Source of the DNA: a virus
Virus record (IMG/VR): IMGVR_UViG_3300025872_000228
Coordinates: 1 to 29,134 of that record
Length of the DNA: 29,134 bases
Direction: 5' to 3' (one strand)
The position numbers were made by a program, and so were the translations under genes. The notes under the pieces are model-generated. The model worked only from the letters and a program-made list of their open reading frames with translations. It did not search any database and had not been told where the DNA came from. Positions 1 to 6,111 of this stretch are shown in pieces. The number at the start of each line of letters is the position of its first letter. Position 1 is the stretch's first letter.

Positions 1-198
1 CGAGTCGATACCATGGGCTCGTTGAATCTCTTTTTCCTGAGAGTCGAGACCACGACCAAACAGCACCTGGTCACGGCGAGCGTGATGCAGTTTGCGTAGG
101 GCGTCATGGGCCAACGCAAGCCACTGCCCGTCAAGCTCACCGAGGTAATCCACGCACCGCGCACGGAGCGCCTGTTCCGAATCAAAATAGTCAAGCAT
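1..198 (-). CDS. Unknown partial protein, translationally coupled to int
   Basis: An open frame of 66 codons starts with MLDYFDSEQALRARC and runs off the left edge, so the C-terminus is missing. Its ATG shares a base with the integrase stop codon (TGATG), a usual sign of translational coupling on the same leftward mRNA. The visible part is helical and rich in charged residues, Leu and Ala, with no signal peptide or membrane segment. I recognise no family. Sitting directly behind int, it could be an excisionase or other recombination accessory factor, but nothing in the residues shows that. It is too short and internal-start-free to be an obvious shadow, and the overlap supports it being real. 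Confidence 0.6.
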   Translation of the reverse strand, partial: MLDYFDSEQALRARCVDYLGELDGQWLALAHDALRKLHHARRDQVLFGRGLDSQEKEIQRAHGIDS

Positions 199-1859
199 CA
201 CACTACCTGCTTCCACGGATGAGGTTCCCCCGACCGCTGGATGCGGCCGGCAAGTTCGATGGAGAGGGTGCGGGCGCGCACCGCTTCGCCTCGGGCTTTG
301 GCCACGAGGATCCGGTCGACATCTCGCGCCCACGGGTGCTCCGGACCAAAATCCGCCACGACGGCAATCAATGCGTCAAACAAGCGTTCGGCGGTCTCGG
401 CAGACTGGCACTCGATGGCCGTCAGGTAGGCCCCGGCGAGAGATTTCGCCGTTCCCGCGAGGGAAGTTTGCGGGTAAGAACTAACGAGCGGCGCCCCGTT
501 TATTTCCGAGCTTTCCGGGTTTGCGCAGCGGTTTCCTAAACCGTTGGTCGGAAGTTCGACTCTTCCCGGGGGCGCTGATTTTCCTGCTGTCCCGCCGACC
601 GTTTTGGCCAGTGCGGGAAACCCGTGGGAAAATCCGGTGCCTTCGGAGACCGACGACGCCATGACGGTGCTCTTTTGCTCGCCCATGACAATCCGCGTTT
701 CGGCCGCCGCTTCACGGACGGCTTCCTGCTGGCCGTGGACATAGCGGGCCGTCGTCGAGGCACTGGCGTGGCCAAGGAAAAATTGCACCTCTTCAATGGT
801 CCACTTGCGTCCCCACCAGCCGAGCAAAAGGCTGGTTGCGCAGGTATGTCGCAGGTCATGGATCCGCATTTGCGGAGGGACCTTCGCCGATTGTTTGATT
901 TTTTTCCACTCCGGAAATCGGACGATGTGTATGGGGTTTCGCACCCCGCCGTTTTTGTTCGGGAATGCGAGACCGAGGGGATTGTCCCCGCGGCCACGAT
1001 GCAAACTCAAAGCAGCAAACGCTTGCCAGTTCTCAAACGCTTCGATAGCCATCGGGAGAAGTGGAACGCGGCGGGGTCGGCCGCCTTTCGTCGGCGGCCA
1101 CAAAAGTTCACCCTCTGCTGTTGTCTTCGGCGGGCCGCCGTAGCGAACCCAAATGTGAGGCTCCGGCCCGTCGAGGACGATGTCTTGCAGATGCAAGGAC
1201 ACGGCTTCACCGACCCGGATGCCCGTGAAAATCATGAAGGCAAACATGTACCTTTCAGGTTCGGTAACCGCCGAAAGGAAGTCTTCAATTTGAGCCGGTC
1301 GCAGAGCGATGCCGTGCTCCTTCGTCGTTTTCAACCGAGGCAGGGGCAGGTCGTTGGTCACGATCTCTGTCACCAGGTCCCGAGCCTTGGCCTCCCTCAA
1401 CGTCGACCGAAGCAAGTTGTAGGCGTTCAAAACCGTTTGCCTAGCGATGGTACGCGGCATGGTTCGATAGACCACGCCGTCCTTGGTCAGCAAGGAATGC
1501 ACCGCCTGTTTTTTGGTCAATCGGTCGAAATAGTCCAGCGCATCGGAGGCTTTGACCTTTGCCGGCTCCATGTCCGCTATCGGGTCCGGCAGCAAGTGCG
1601 CCCGAAGGATGGACATCCTCGACTTAGGCAGGTCCAGTCGCTCAAGCGTCGACGTTGCCAAGCGCCCAATCGTGATGCGAGCAGGATCGGAACGGCGCTC
1701 GACCTCCTCGCTGAGATCATCGGCAAACCGTTCGGCCTCCCATCGGGTTTCGAAGGTCTTAAACAGAACCTTCTTTATTTTTCCCGTGACCTTGTCCTTG
1801 TTGGCCAAACGCACGCGCCACTTGCCGCGTGTCTCGTCGACATAGACCCCCTTGCGCAT
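198..1859 (-). CDS. int: Tyrosine-recombinase integrase with attP embedded in its C-terminal coding part
   Basis: Site-specific recombinase expected to integrate the phage into a host tRNA-Arg(CCT) gene. The N-terminal 60 residues look like a phage arm-type DNA-binding domain (MRKGVYVDETRGKWRVRL). A SAM-like core-binding region follows at about 75-175. The catalytic set is complete: R215 in TGIRVGEAV, K258 in PTKGG, H334-x-x-R337 in HDLRHT, H364 in LGHAS and the nucleophile Y373 in ARYVHG. At 553 residues it is longer than the usual 350-450. The extra C-terminal 170 residues include 429-445, which are the reverse-strand translation of a tRNA 3' half (see the attP entry), followed by about 108 further residues of normal-looking coding sequence. 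The ATG lies 4 nt after the upstream gene's stop. Integration would exchange everything after about residue 445 for host-encoded residues. Confidence 0.95.
   Translation of the reverse strand: MRKGVYVDETRGKWRVRLANKDKVTGKIKKVLFKTFETRWEAERFADDLSEEVERRSDPARITIGRLATSTLERLDLPKSRMSILRAHLLPDPIADMEPAKVKASDALDYFDRLTKKQAVHSLLTKDGVVYRTMPRTIARQTVLNAYNLLRSTLREAKARDLVTEIVTNDLPLPRLKTTKEHGIALRPAQIEDFLSAVTEPERYMFAFMIFTGIRVGEAVSLHLQDIVLDGPEPHIWVRYGGPPKTTAEGELLWPPTKGGRPRRVPLLPMAIEAFENWQAFAALSLHRGRGDNPLGLAFPNKNGGVRNPIHIVRFPEWKKIKQSAKVPPQMRIHDLRHTCATSLLLGWWGRKWTIEEVQFFLGHASASTTARYVHGQQEAVREAAAETRIVMGEQKSTVMASSVSEGTGFSHGFPALAKTVGGTAGKSAPPGRVELPTNGLGNRCANPESSEINGAPLVSSYPQTSLAGTAKSLAGAYLTAIECQSAETAERLFDALIAVVADFGPEHPWARDVDRILVAKARGEAVRARTLSIELAGRIQRSGEPHPWKQVV
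526..574 (+). other. attP: attP core: 3' half of a tRNA-Arg(CCT) gene
   Basis: The plus strand carries an anticodon stem-loop at 528-544 (stem GCGGT/ACCGT, loop TTCCTAA, anticodon CCT at 535-537). A T-arm follows at 550-566 (GGAAG, loop TTCGACT, CTTCC), then the acceptor 3' strand CGGGGGC at 567-573. Upstream of 526 there is no D-arm and no matching 5' acceptor strand, so this is not a full tRNA gene. It is the tRNA part normally shared between attB and attP of tRNA-targeting integrases. It lies inside the integrase reading frame, codons 429-445. Phage coding sequence on both sides means attP rather than attL or attR. Confidence 0.85.
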
Positions 1860-1863
1860 AGTT

Positions 1864-2055
1864 TCATCTCCCGAGTTCGCTCAATTTGGCTTTCATCGCC
1901 CGGCGCGCCTCGACTTGGTCAACGGGATGAGGGTTCGCGTTCATCGCTTCGCAAATCAACGTGCGCAGAGCTGCAACCATTTCCGTGGTCGCTCTGGTGC
2001 TGGTTTCCAACGTGGCCAAGATCGCAAGCGCAAGTTTGCCCTGTAGAGGTGTCAT
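1864..2055 (-). CDS. Small unknown protein upstream of int
   Basis: A 63-residue frame (MTPLQGKLALAILATLETS...) lies between the gene ending at 2058 and int. I chose the ATG at 2055, two bases after the upstream TAG, over a longer start at 2085 that would overlap that gene. Its stop is followed after 4 nt by the int start, so the three genes look like one leftward operon. The protein is predicted helical, with a mildly hydrophobic first helix and a basic C-terminal part (QVEARRAMKAKL). No family is recognised. The position would suit a directionality factor or a small regulator, which is only inference from context. Confidence 0.55.
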   Translation of the reverse strand: MTPLQGKLALAILATLETSTRATTEMVAALRTLICEAMNANPHPVDQVEARRAMKAKLSELGR

Positions 2056-2057
2056 CG

Positions 2058-2438
2058 CTAAGCCACTCCAAACGACCGAATCCATCGGTAAGCCAATTCC
2101 ATCAAGCTCAAGCGTGTACGCGCCGACGAAATCCCTTGGTCGATGGCGCGCAACCGCCGAAGGTCGTCGGGCGCAAATTCAAAAATGCGGCGCAGGTTGC
2201 CGATCTTCTCGCCGTCGCCACGAAACGCCTCCGGTTCTGCGTCGCAAGCAACCGCTGGATTGCCCGTAACAAGAAAGAATTTTTCATCCACCGCCCGCCG
2301 ATACACGTCGGCGCACCGATGACGGTGCACCAGCATGACCCTTCCCGCCGGCGTTCGAAGACCCGTCTTTTTTCCCGCTGCCCACACAACGAGGGCGCGA
2401 TTGTTTTGAATTTTCCGCTCGCACAAGTCACACACCAT
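2058..2438 (-). CDS. Small protein with a Cys/His zinc-binding-like pattern
   Basis: A 126-residue frame starts MVCDLCERKI. It has C-x2-C at the N-terminus and a His-rich segment about 30 residues later (VHRHRCADVYRRAV). That spacing would suit a single structural zinc site. The second half contains a helical stretch (FAPDDLRRLRAIDQGI) and a basic tail. The start is uncertain: ATG at 2438 places the CxxC at the N-terminus, but a good ribosome site is not obvious, and an ATG at 2519 would add 27 unremarkable residues. It sits between the HTH regulator and int in the lysogeny operon. A nucleic-acid-binding or regulatory role is plausible, but I do not recognise the family. Confidence 0.5.
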   Translation of the reverse strand: MVCDLCERKIQNNRALVVWAAGKKTGLRTPAGRVMLVHRHRCADVYRRAVDEKFFLVTGNPAVACDAEPEAFRGDGEKIGNLRRIFEFAPDDLRRLRAIDQGISSARTRLSLMELAYRWIRSFGVA

Positions 2439-2561
2439 CGAAGTTATCCCATCTCCCCCCAAGCCCGTTTCCACGCGCGGCTCGTCCTCCGAACCTGCGC
2501 ACGATTGGCCCACGCGCATACGCCGAGAACGACGGCGCGAACCAAAACACCGAGCAAACGA

Positions 2562-2807
2562 TTAACGTTTGCCGGCATTTGCTTTTCCCGCAACTTCGGT
2601 CAATTCTCCCCACGCCGCAGCGGGGATGCCTGTTTCCCGCTCAAGCGCCATGCGCCGGTCGTAATTCGGTCGGTTTCGACCCCGTATCCAATGACAAATC
2701 GCCTCCTGTTTTACGCCAAGGCGTGTCGCCAACTGCCCTTGGCTCACTTTGATTCCCGTGTCGTCGCCGGCAAGCCACCGACGAAGTTCAACGGCCCCTC
2801 GATTCAT
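2562..2807 (-). CDS. Small HTH (Cro/C1-type) regulator of the lysogeny operon
   Basis: The 81-residue protein is almost entirely one helix-turn-helix domain: VSQGQLATRLGVKQEAICHWIRGRN matches the Cro/CI pattern, with Gln-Gly at helix 2 and Gln-Glu-Ala at the start of the recognition helix. A second part (MALERETGIPAAAWGEL) is typical of small XRE regulators. I chose the ATG at 2807 because an upstream in-frame ATG at 2855 lies within an inverted repeat of the control region. It is divergent from a second HTH gene at 2878 and probably heads the leftward operon that ends in int, so it may be the lysogeny repressor. Which of the two HTH proteins plays CI and which plays Cro cannot be settled from sequence. 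Confidence 0.75.
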   Translation of the reverse strand: MNRGAVELRRWLAGDDTGIKVSQGQLATRLGVKQEAICHWIRGRNRPNYDRRMALERETGIPAAAWGELTEVAGKANAGKR

Positions 2808-2812
2808 GGACC

Positions 2813-2834
2813 ATCTATTACACAAGTTATAGTT
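2813..2834. promoter_or_regulatory. Operator O1, 22-bp imperfect palindrome
   Basis: Two 9-bp half sites, ATCTATTAC and GTTATAGTT, lie 4 nt apart and match as inverted repeats at 7 of 9 positions. The same element recurs at 3548-3569 (17 of 22 identical). Read on the minus strand, the right half contains TATAAC, which could be the -10 box of the leftward operon whose ATG is at 2807. A protein bound here would block that promoter. Confidence 0.6.
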
Positions 2835-2838
2835 TTCG

Positions 2839-2857
2839 GCATGTCTTTTTGACATGC
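2839..2857. promoter_or_regulatory. Perfect inverted repeat overlapping a -35 box of the rightward HTH gene
   Basis: GCATGTC and GACATGC form a perfect 7-bp inverted repeat around TTTTT. The right half overlaps a consensus -35 hexamer TTGACA at 2849-2854 on the plus strand. The matching -10 region near 2870-2876 is weak. The layout suggests a second, sequence-distinct operator, so the divergent region carries two different binding sites 5 bp apart. A terminator role is unlikely because no U-run follows the stem. Confidence 0.5.
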
Positions 2858-2877
2858 GTGAATGAACGGACAATCTC

Positions 2878-3315
2878 GTGCCCTTGGAACAGCTTACCGA
2901 CGACGAGAACGATCGCGTGGTTTCGCTCGTGAAACGCATGCTCAACGAAGGCTACTCGCAAGGTCGTCTTGCTGCGGCCTGTGGCGTGAGCCAAGCCTTT
3001 GTGTCCCAGATCAATACGGGCCAACGCAAAGCCTCGCTTGTTTTTGCCGAGCGTCTTGCGAAGCTGGCCGGAACAACATTGGCTAGACTTTTGGCGGGCG
3101 ACCAAGCTCAGCCGCAAGCCCTAACGGGCGCGCGTTACGCGCCCCTTGAGGCCGCGCGAGCCATGGGCGAAGCCATGGGATACGACGTGCTTTGGGTTCG
3201 TTCGTGGACGCCCGGAGGCAATCCCCACGCAACCTACGACGCGGAAGAATTGTGGTTCATGATGAAGGCCGACTTTCTTCGAGACCAGCCACAAAAACCA
3301 AAATCCAAGGCGTAA
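2878..3315 (+). CDS. HTH (XRE-family) regulator
   Basis: A 145-residue protein with an N-terminal DNA-binding domain at about 15-70. YSQGRLAAACGVSQAFVSQINTG is a clear Cro/CI helix-turn-helix, and RKASLVFAERLAKLAGTTLARLLAG supplies the last helices. The C-terminal half (about 80-145) has no recognised fold. It contains a Trp-rich stretch and ends in a basic tail, and it shows none of the Ser/Lys autoprotease motifs of LexA-like repressors. The start is taken as GTG at 2878. It lacks a good ribosome site and lies very close to the predicted transcription start, so the message may be leaderless. Being divergent from the 81-residue HTH gene, it forms a two-regulator switch. Confidence 0.8.
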   Translation: MPLEQLTDDENDRVVSLVKRMLNEGYSQGRLAAACGVSQAFVSQINTGQRKASLVFAERLAKLAGTTLARLLAGDQAQPQALTGARYAPLEAARAMGEAMGYDVLWVRSWTPGGNPHATYDAEELWFMMKADFLRDQPQKPKSKA

Positions 3316-3589
3316 CGTCTCCGCCATATGTGGCGACAATAAAAATACGGTTCGGCATGCTCCCTCACGTTTGCAATCGCGCTTGCTCCCTCCCGTCGGC
3401 GCGAACGGGGGCCCTTATAGCAGCGCCGTTGTATGTTGCATCCACATTAGAAACCGTTGTCGCAAAAATGCGATGAGGCGAACCTCAGCCGTGAAAAAGG
3501 TTCGACGCGCTGTATCTTTTGACCTGCCGCGCAAATCCCTTGGCTACAACTATAACCAAAGTTATGGTTTCACCGCGAGGAGGCAAAGC
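3316..3589. other. Intergenic control region before the early recombination operon
   Basis: No convincing gene is seen in these 274 bases. A short hairpin (CGCCA, TATG, TGGCG at 3325-3338) follows the HTH gene without a U-run. A frame from 3473 runs in phase into the next gene, but it would code across the operator at 3548-3569 and lacks a ribosome site, so I do not extend the gene into it. The region is where the rightward operon promoter should lie. I could not place a -35/-10 pair with correct spacing. Confidence 0.45.
3548..3569. promoter_or_regulatory. Operator O2, second copy of the 22-bp palindrome
   Basis: AACTATAAC and GTTATGGTT, separated by CAAA, match as inverted repeats at 8 of 9 positions and align to O1 with the same 4-nt spacer. 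The left half contains TATAAC reading toward the next gene, 34 nt before its ATG at 3590. A shared repressor could therefore turn off the rightward recombination operon and the leftward lysogeny operon. Confidence 0.6.
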
Positions 3590-3754
3590 ATGGGAGCGGA
3601 AGAATTGCGCCGATGGGCGGCAACGGTTCGTCGAGCGTTGGCCAAGCTGCGCGAAGACCGAAAGCGTCGCGAAGCTCCACCGCCGACCGTGGGCGATTCT
3701 TTTCCGGATGCCATTGATCGCTTTGCCGACGACTTGGAAAGGGAAGAATCGTGA
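3590..3754 (+). CDS. Small charged protein, first gene of the early operon
   Basis: A 54-residue protein, MGAEELRRWAATVRRALAK followed by a basic helix and an acidic end. The ATG at 3590 is preceded by a strong ribosome site (GAGGAGG at 3577-3583, 6 nt away). That makes this start preferable to in-frame upstream codons at 3371 or 3473. Its stop overlaps the GTG start of the RecT-like gene (GTGA). The protein appears to be one or two amphipathic helices without cysteines or membrane segments. No family is recognised. Leading the operon under a strong ribosome site and operator O2, it may be an early regulator or a recombination accessory factor. Confidence 0.7.
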   Translation: MGAEELRRWAATVRRALAKLREDRKRREAPPPTVGDSFPDAIDRFADDLEREES

Positions 3755-4578
3755 CGGAATTGGTGCACACCAGGCAAGCGTTGAATCCGATGGAATTGCA
3801 GCAAGCTCGCGAGCTTGCAACCATGGTTGCCAAAATACAGCTCTGCGGAAGCAAGACCTGGGAGGATGCATGCACACGTATTTTGACGGGGAAAGACCTA
3901 GGTCTCTCACCGATGCAAAGCATGCGAGTCGTCTACGTCGTAGAAGGTAGAACCTGTCTCGATGCTTCGTTCATGCATGCCTTGTGTCTTCAGTCGCCGG
4001 CGTGTGAAAAATTCGAATGCGTGGAGGAGTCGGACACGTCCGTGACCTACGCGGTCAAACGAAAGAATCAAAGCGAGCAACGGGTAACGTGGACAATTGA
4101 GGACGCCAAGCGGGCAGGCCTCGCAAACAAGGGCAACTGGGCAAAATACCCCAGACAGATGTTGCATGCTCGGTGCAAAGCCGACGCTGCCAGGCGAGTG
4201 TTTTCCGATTGTCTTTTGGGTCTTAAATCGATCGAAGAATTGCGAGACGGCATTGAAGACGCGCCTGTAACCGCGGTGCACATCGTTGACGCTTCGACGG
4301 AGGTGGTTCCACCCGTCTCGGAGGTGTTGCTCCATCGTATTGAGCAGGCTCTTCCGACGGACAAGGACGCGCTTGTAGAGACGATCAAAAAAGCCATCGA
4401 AGGCGGCGAGGTTGATAAGGAAGCACTCAAGAAGATCAAGGACGCCTACGCGGTCAAGTTCGGCATCAAGAAGACCAATTCGAAAGTTCAGGATCCCGCC
4501 GTCGAGTCACCAACGGAACCGGAGACGGTAACCGTGGAACAGGACATCGACCGAGGCGAGGACCCAGATGCCTACTGA
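3751..4578 (+). CDS. RecT-family single-strand annealing protein
   Basis: This 275-residue protein is likely the phage single-strand annealing recombinase, which coats ssDNA made by the neighbouring exonuclease and pairs it with a complementary strand. Pattern matches to RecT-superfamily proteins are TGKDLGLSPMQSMRVVYVVEG at 47-66 followed by a Cys/Leu-rich helix, and NKGNWAKYPRQMLHARCKAD at 127-144 with a nearby VFSDCLLGL. The last 100 residues are an acidic, low-complexity tail that could bind partners. The start is GTG at 3751, overlapping the previous stop. The stop overlaps the nuclease start by 11 bp, so the two proteins are made together, as in Red/RecET pairs. Confidence 0.75.
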   Translation: MTELVHTRQALNPMELQQARELATMVAKIQLCGSKTWEDACTRILTGKDLGLSPMQSMRVVYVVEGRTCLDASFMHALCLQSPACEKFECVEESDTSVTYAVKRKNQSEQRVTWTIEDAKRAGLANKGNWAKYPRQMLHARCKADAARRVFSDCLLGLKSIEELRDGIEDAPVTAVHIVDASTEVVPPVSEVLLHRIEQALPTDKDALVETIKKAIEGGEVDKEALKKIKDAYAVKFGIKKTNSKVQDPAVESPTEPETVTVEQDIDRGEDPDAY

Positions 4579-5626
4579 GCCCATCTTCACGGCTTCGGCG
4601 GCGGCGCGAGTCCTTGCCTGTCCCGCAAGCGTTGTCTTGCCGCACGCTTACAGTCACGGGCAAGCGGCGGAGGATGGCGTCGCCATTCACGAGTTTCTTC
4701 GCGCGGTTTTGACGGGTCGACCTAAGGACGCCGCTTTGTCGCTCGTCCCTGGGCACTTGCAATCGCGATGTGCCTCGTTCGACTTGAGCAACGCCATCGG
4801 GGACCTCGAAGCTATCAAGGCCGAAGTGGCTTATGCTCTGCACGTTCACGAGGACACGGCCCGGTTTCTCGGGGAGAACATCGGGCGAGCCTACGACGTC
4901 AACCCGTTCGAGGTGCCCGGTACCCTCGACTTCGTTGGTCGGCACTGGGAAGGGCATTATGTCGTTGGCGACTGGAAGACTGGGCAACCTGTAACGCCAT
5001 GCCGTAAAAATCCGCAGATGCTTTTTGCTGCATCGGTGGCCATGCGGCATCACGAATGCAGCGAGGTCGAAGGTCGCATCGTTTACCTTCACGAAGATGG
5101 GTCCATCTTCGTCGACCGGCATCGGTTTAGCGCTTTCGACGTCGACGCCTTCGTTCAAGACCTTCGCCAAGCGTTTCAATTGGTCGCACAAGCCCAAGAG
5201 CAGATGGGTGGCCGTATTGTCCCATCGGTCAACGAGGGAGATCATTGCCGGTATTGCCCGGCCATGCACTCATGTCCCGCCAAGGTGGCCCTTGCGCGAA
5301 GCATGGTGACCGACGTCGACCAACTGCGTACGTCGCTCGAGACGCTTACGCCGGACCAAGCAGGCCAAGCTTGGCTCAAGCTTGAGAAGATCAAGAAACT
5401 TGCCGAGATGGTCGAGGACAAACTTCGCGACATGGCGAGGTCTACGCCCATCGTCCTCAGTGACACTCACGAACTTCGGGAATCGTCTTACGAATCGACG
5501 ACAACCGACAGCAAGAAGCTGGAATCCCTTGCGCGTCAGAGGGGAGCAACCGACGACGAAATCAAGGCATGCAAGGTGACCAGGCAGGTCACCACAGTAA
5601 AGAAATTGAAACGGGAAAAAGCATGA
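4568..5626 (+). CDS. RecB/Cas4-type exonuclease with a four-Cys Fe-S-like cluster
   Basis: A 352-residue PD-(D/E)XK nuclease, expected to resect dsDNA ends for the annealing protein encoded just before it. Visible active-site elements are His41-Glu42 (AIHEF), Asp121 (GTLDF), the core D135-x-K137 (GDWKTG) and Gln150 (NPQMLFA). Cysteines C18 (LACPAS) and C227-x2-C230-x5-C236 (CRYCPAMHSCP) match the Fe-S cluster layout of AddB and Cas4 nucleases. The last 110 residues are helical, then Lys-rich. It overlaps the RecT-like gene by 11 bp and the next gene by 4 bp (ATGA), so the whole set is one operon. It is not a CRISPR Cas4: no cas genes or array are nearby. Confidence 0.85.
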   Translation: MPTEPIFTASAAARVLACPASVVLPHAYSHGQAAEDGVAIHEFLRAVLTGRPKDAALSLVPGHLQSRCASFDLSNAIGDLEAIKAEVAYALHVHEDTARFLGENIGRAYDVNPFEVPGTLDFVGRHWEGHYVVGDWKTGQPVTPCRKNPQMLFAASVAMRHHECSEVEGRIVYLHEDGSIFVDRHRFSAFDVDAFVQDLRQAFQLVAQAQEQMGGRIVPSVNEGDHCRYCPAMHSCPAKVALARSMVTDVDQLRTSLETLTPDQAGQAWLKLEKIKKLAEMVEDKLRDMARSTPIVLSDTHELRESSYESTTTDSKKLESLARQRGATDDEIKACKVTRQVTTVKKLKREKA

Positions 5627-6105
5627 TGATGGACACCGTTGCGCGAGAGTTTCTCGCATGGCTGAAAGACTTCAGCAAAGAATGGCTTGCGATTGAACGG
5701 CAGAAACTAAGCTCCGGGCCTGTTCAAAATAGGACCGCTTCAGGCGTCGCGAATCAATCGGCGCAAGGCCCACGACCAAGTGTCGAAGTCGTTATCGCGC
5801 CCGAAAGCGACTGGACGGATCCCAAGGTTACGATGGGTCTGAAGAACTGGAATGGGCCTGACATGAAGGGCCTAACGTTTTCAAAGACATCGTCGGAGTT
5901 TTTGAAACAATACGCCCGCACGTTGGAGTGGATAGCGAAAAAAGAAGACGACGAGGGCAAGACATACAAGAACCAGCCGGCCTCTCAGTCTACACGAAAG
6001 AACGCAGGCCTTGCCTTGCGATGGGCAGAGCGTCTTAAAGCCGCAACGCCCGCGACCCATGCGCAGGATACGTTTCCCGAAACCATCGACGACGTACCGT
6101 TCTGA
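5623..6105 (+). CDS. Unknown replication-module protein with an SSB-like acidic C-terminal tip
   Basis: A 160-residue protein from ATG at 5623 (ATGA overlap with the nuclease stop). A longer in-frame start at 5569 would sit wholly inside the nuclease gene. The middle contains Trp-rich segments (WTDPKVTMGLKNWNGPDMKG) and a helical stretch with aromatic residues. The C-terminus ends ETIDDVPF, very close to the conserved acidic tip of bacterial single-stranded DNA-binding proteins (DDDIPF). In SSB that tip docks RecO, PriA, Exo I and other repair enzymes. I see no clear OB-fold, so it may be a divergent SSB or a protein that mimics the tip to recruit host replication enzymes. Position between exonuclease and sliding clamp supports a DNA-metabolism role. 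Confidence 0.6.
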   Translation: MMMDTVAREFLAWLKDFSKEWLAIERQKLSSGPVQNRTASGVANQSAQGPRPSVEVVIAPESDWTDPKVTMGLKNWNGPDMKGLTFSKTSSEFLKQYARTLEWIAKKEDDEGKTYKNQPASQSTRKNAGLALRWAERLKAATPATHAQDTFPETIDDVPF

Positions 6106-6111
6106 GGTGTC

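Noticed and set aside
495-576. A complete tRNA-Arg gene
   Set aside because: Only the anticodon arm, T-arm and 3' acceptor strand are present. The bases before 526 cannot form a D-arm or the 5' acceptor strand, so it is an attachment core, not a gene.
624-2852. A 742-codon plus-strand frame opposite int
   Set aside because: It runs antisense to a clear integrase and the HTH operon. Its composition is Arg/Pro-rich with no recognisable motif, and it is a by-product of codon bias.
3519-3556. TTGACC/TATAAC promoter for the early operon
   Set aside because: The hexamers are 26 bp apart, too far for a normal sigma-70 promoter. TATAAC may still be a -10 box with another -35.
3371-3589. N-terminal extension of the 54-residue early protein
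   Set aside because: It would place coding sequence across operator O2, and the strong ribosome site at 3577-3583 points to the ATG at 3590.
4568-5626. CRISPR-associated Cas4
   Set aside because: The Cys cluster and nuclease motifs fit Cas4-like proteins, but no other cas gene or array is present. The overlap with a RecT-like gene points to phage recombination.
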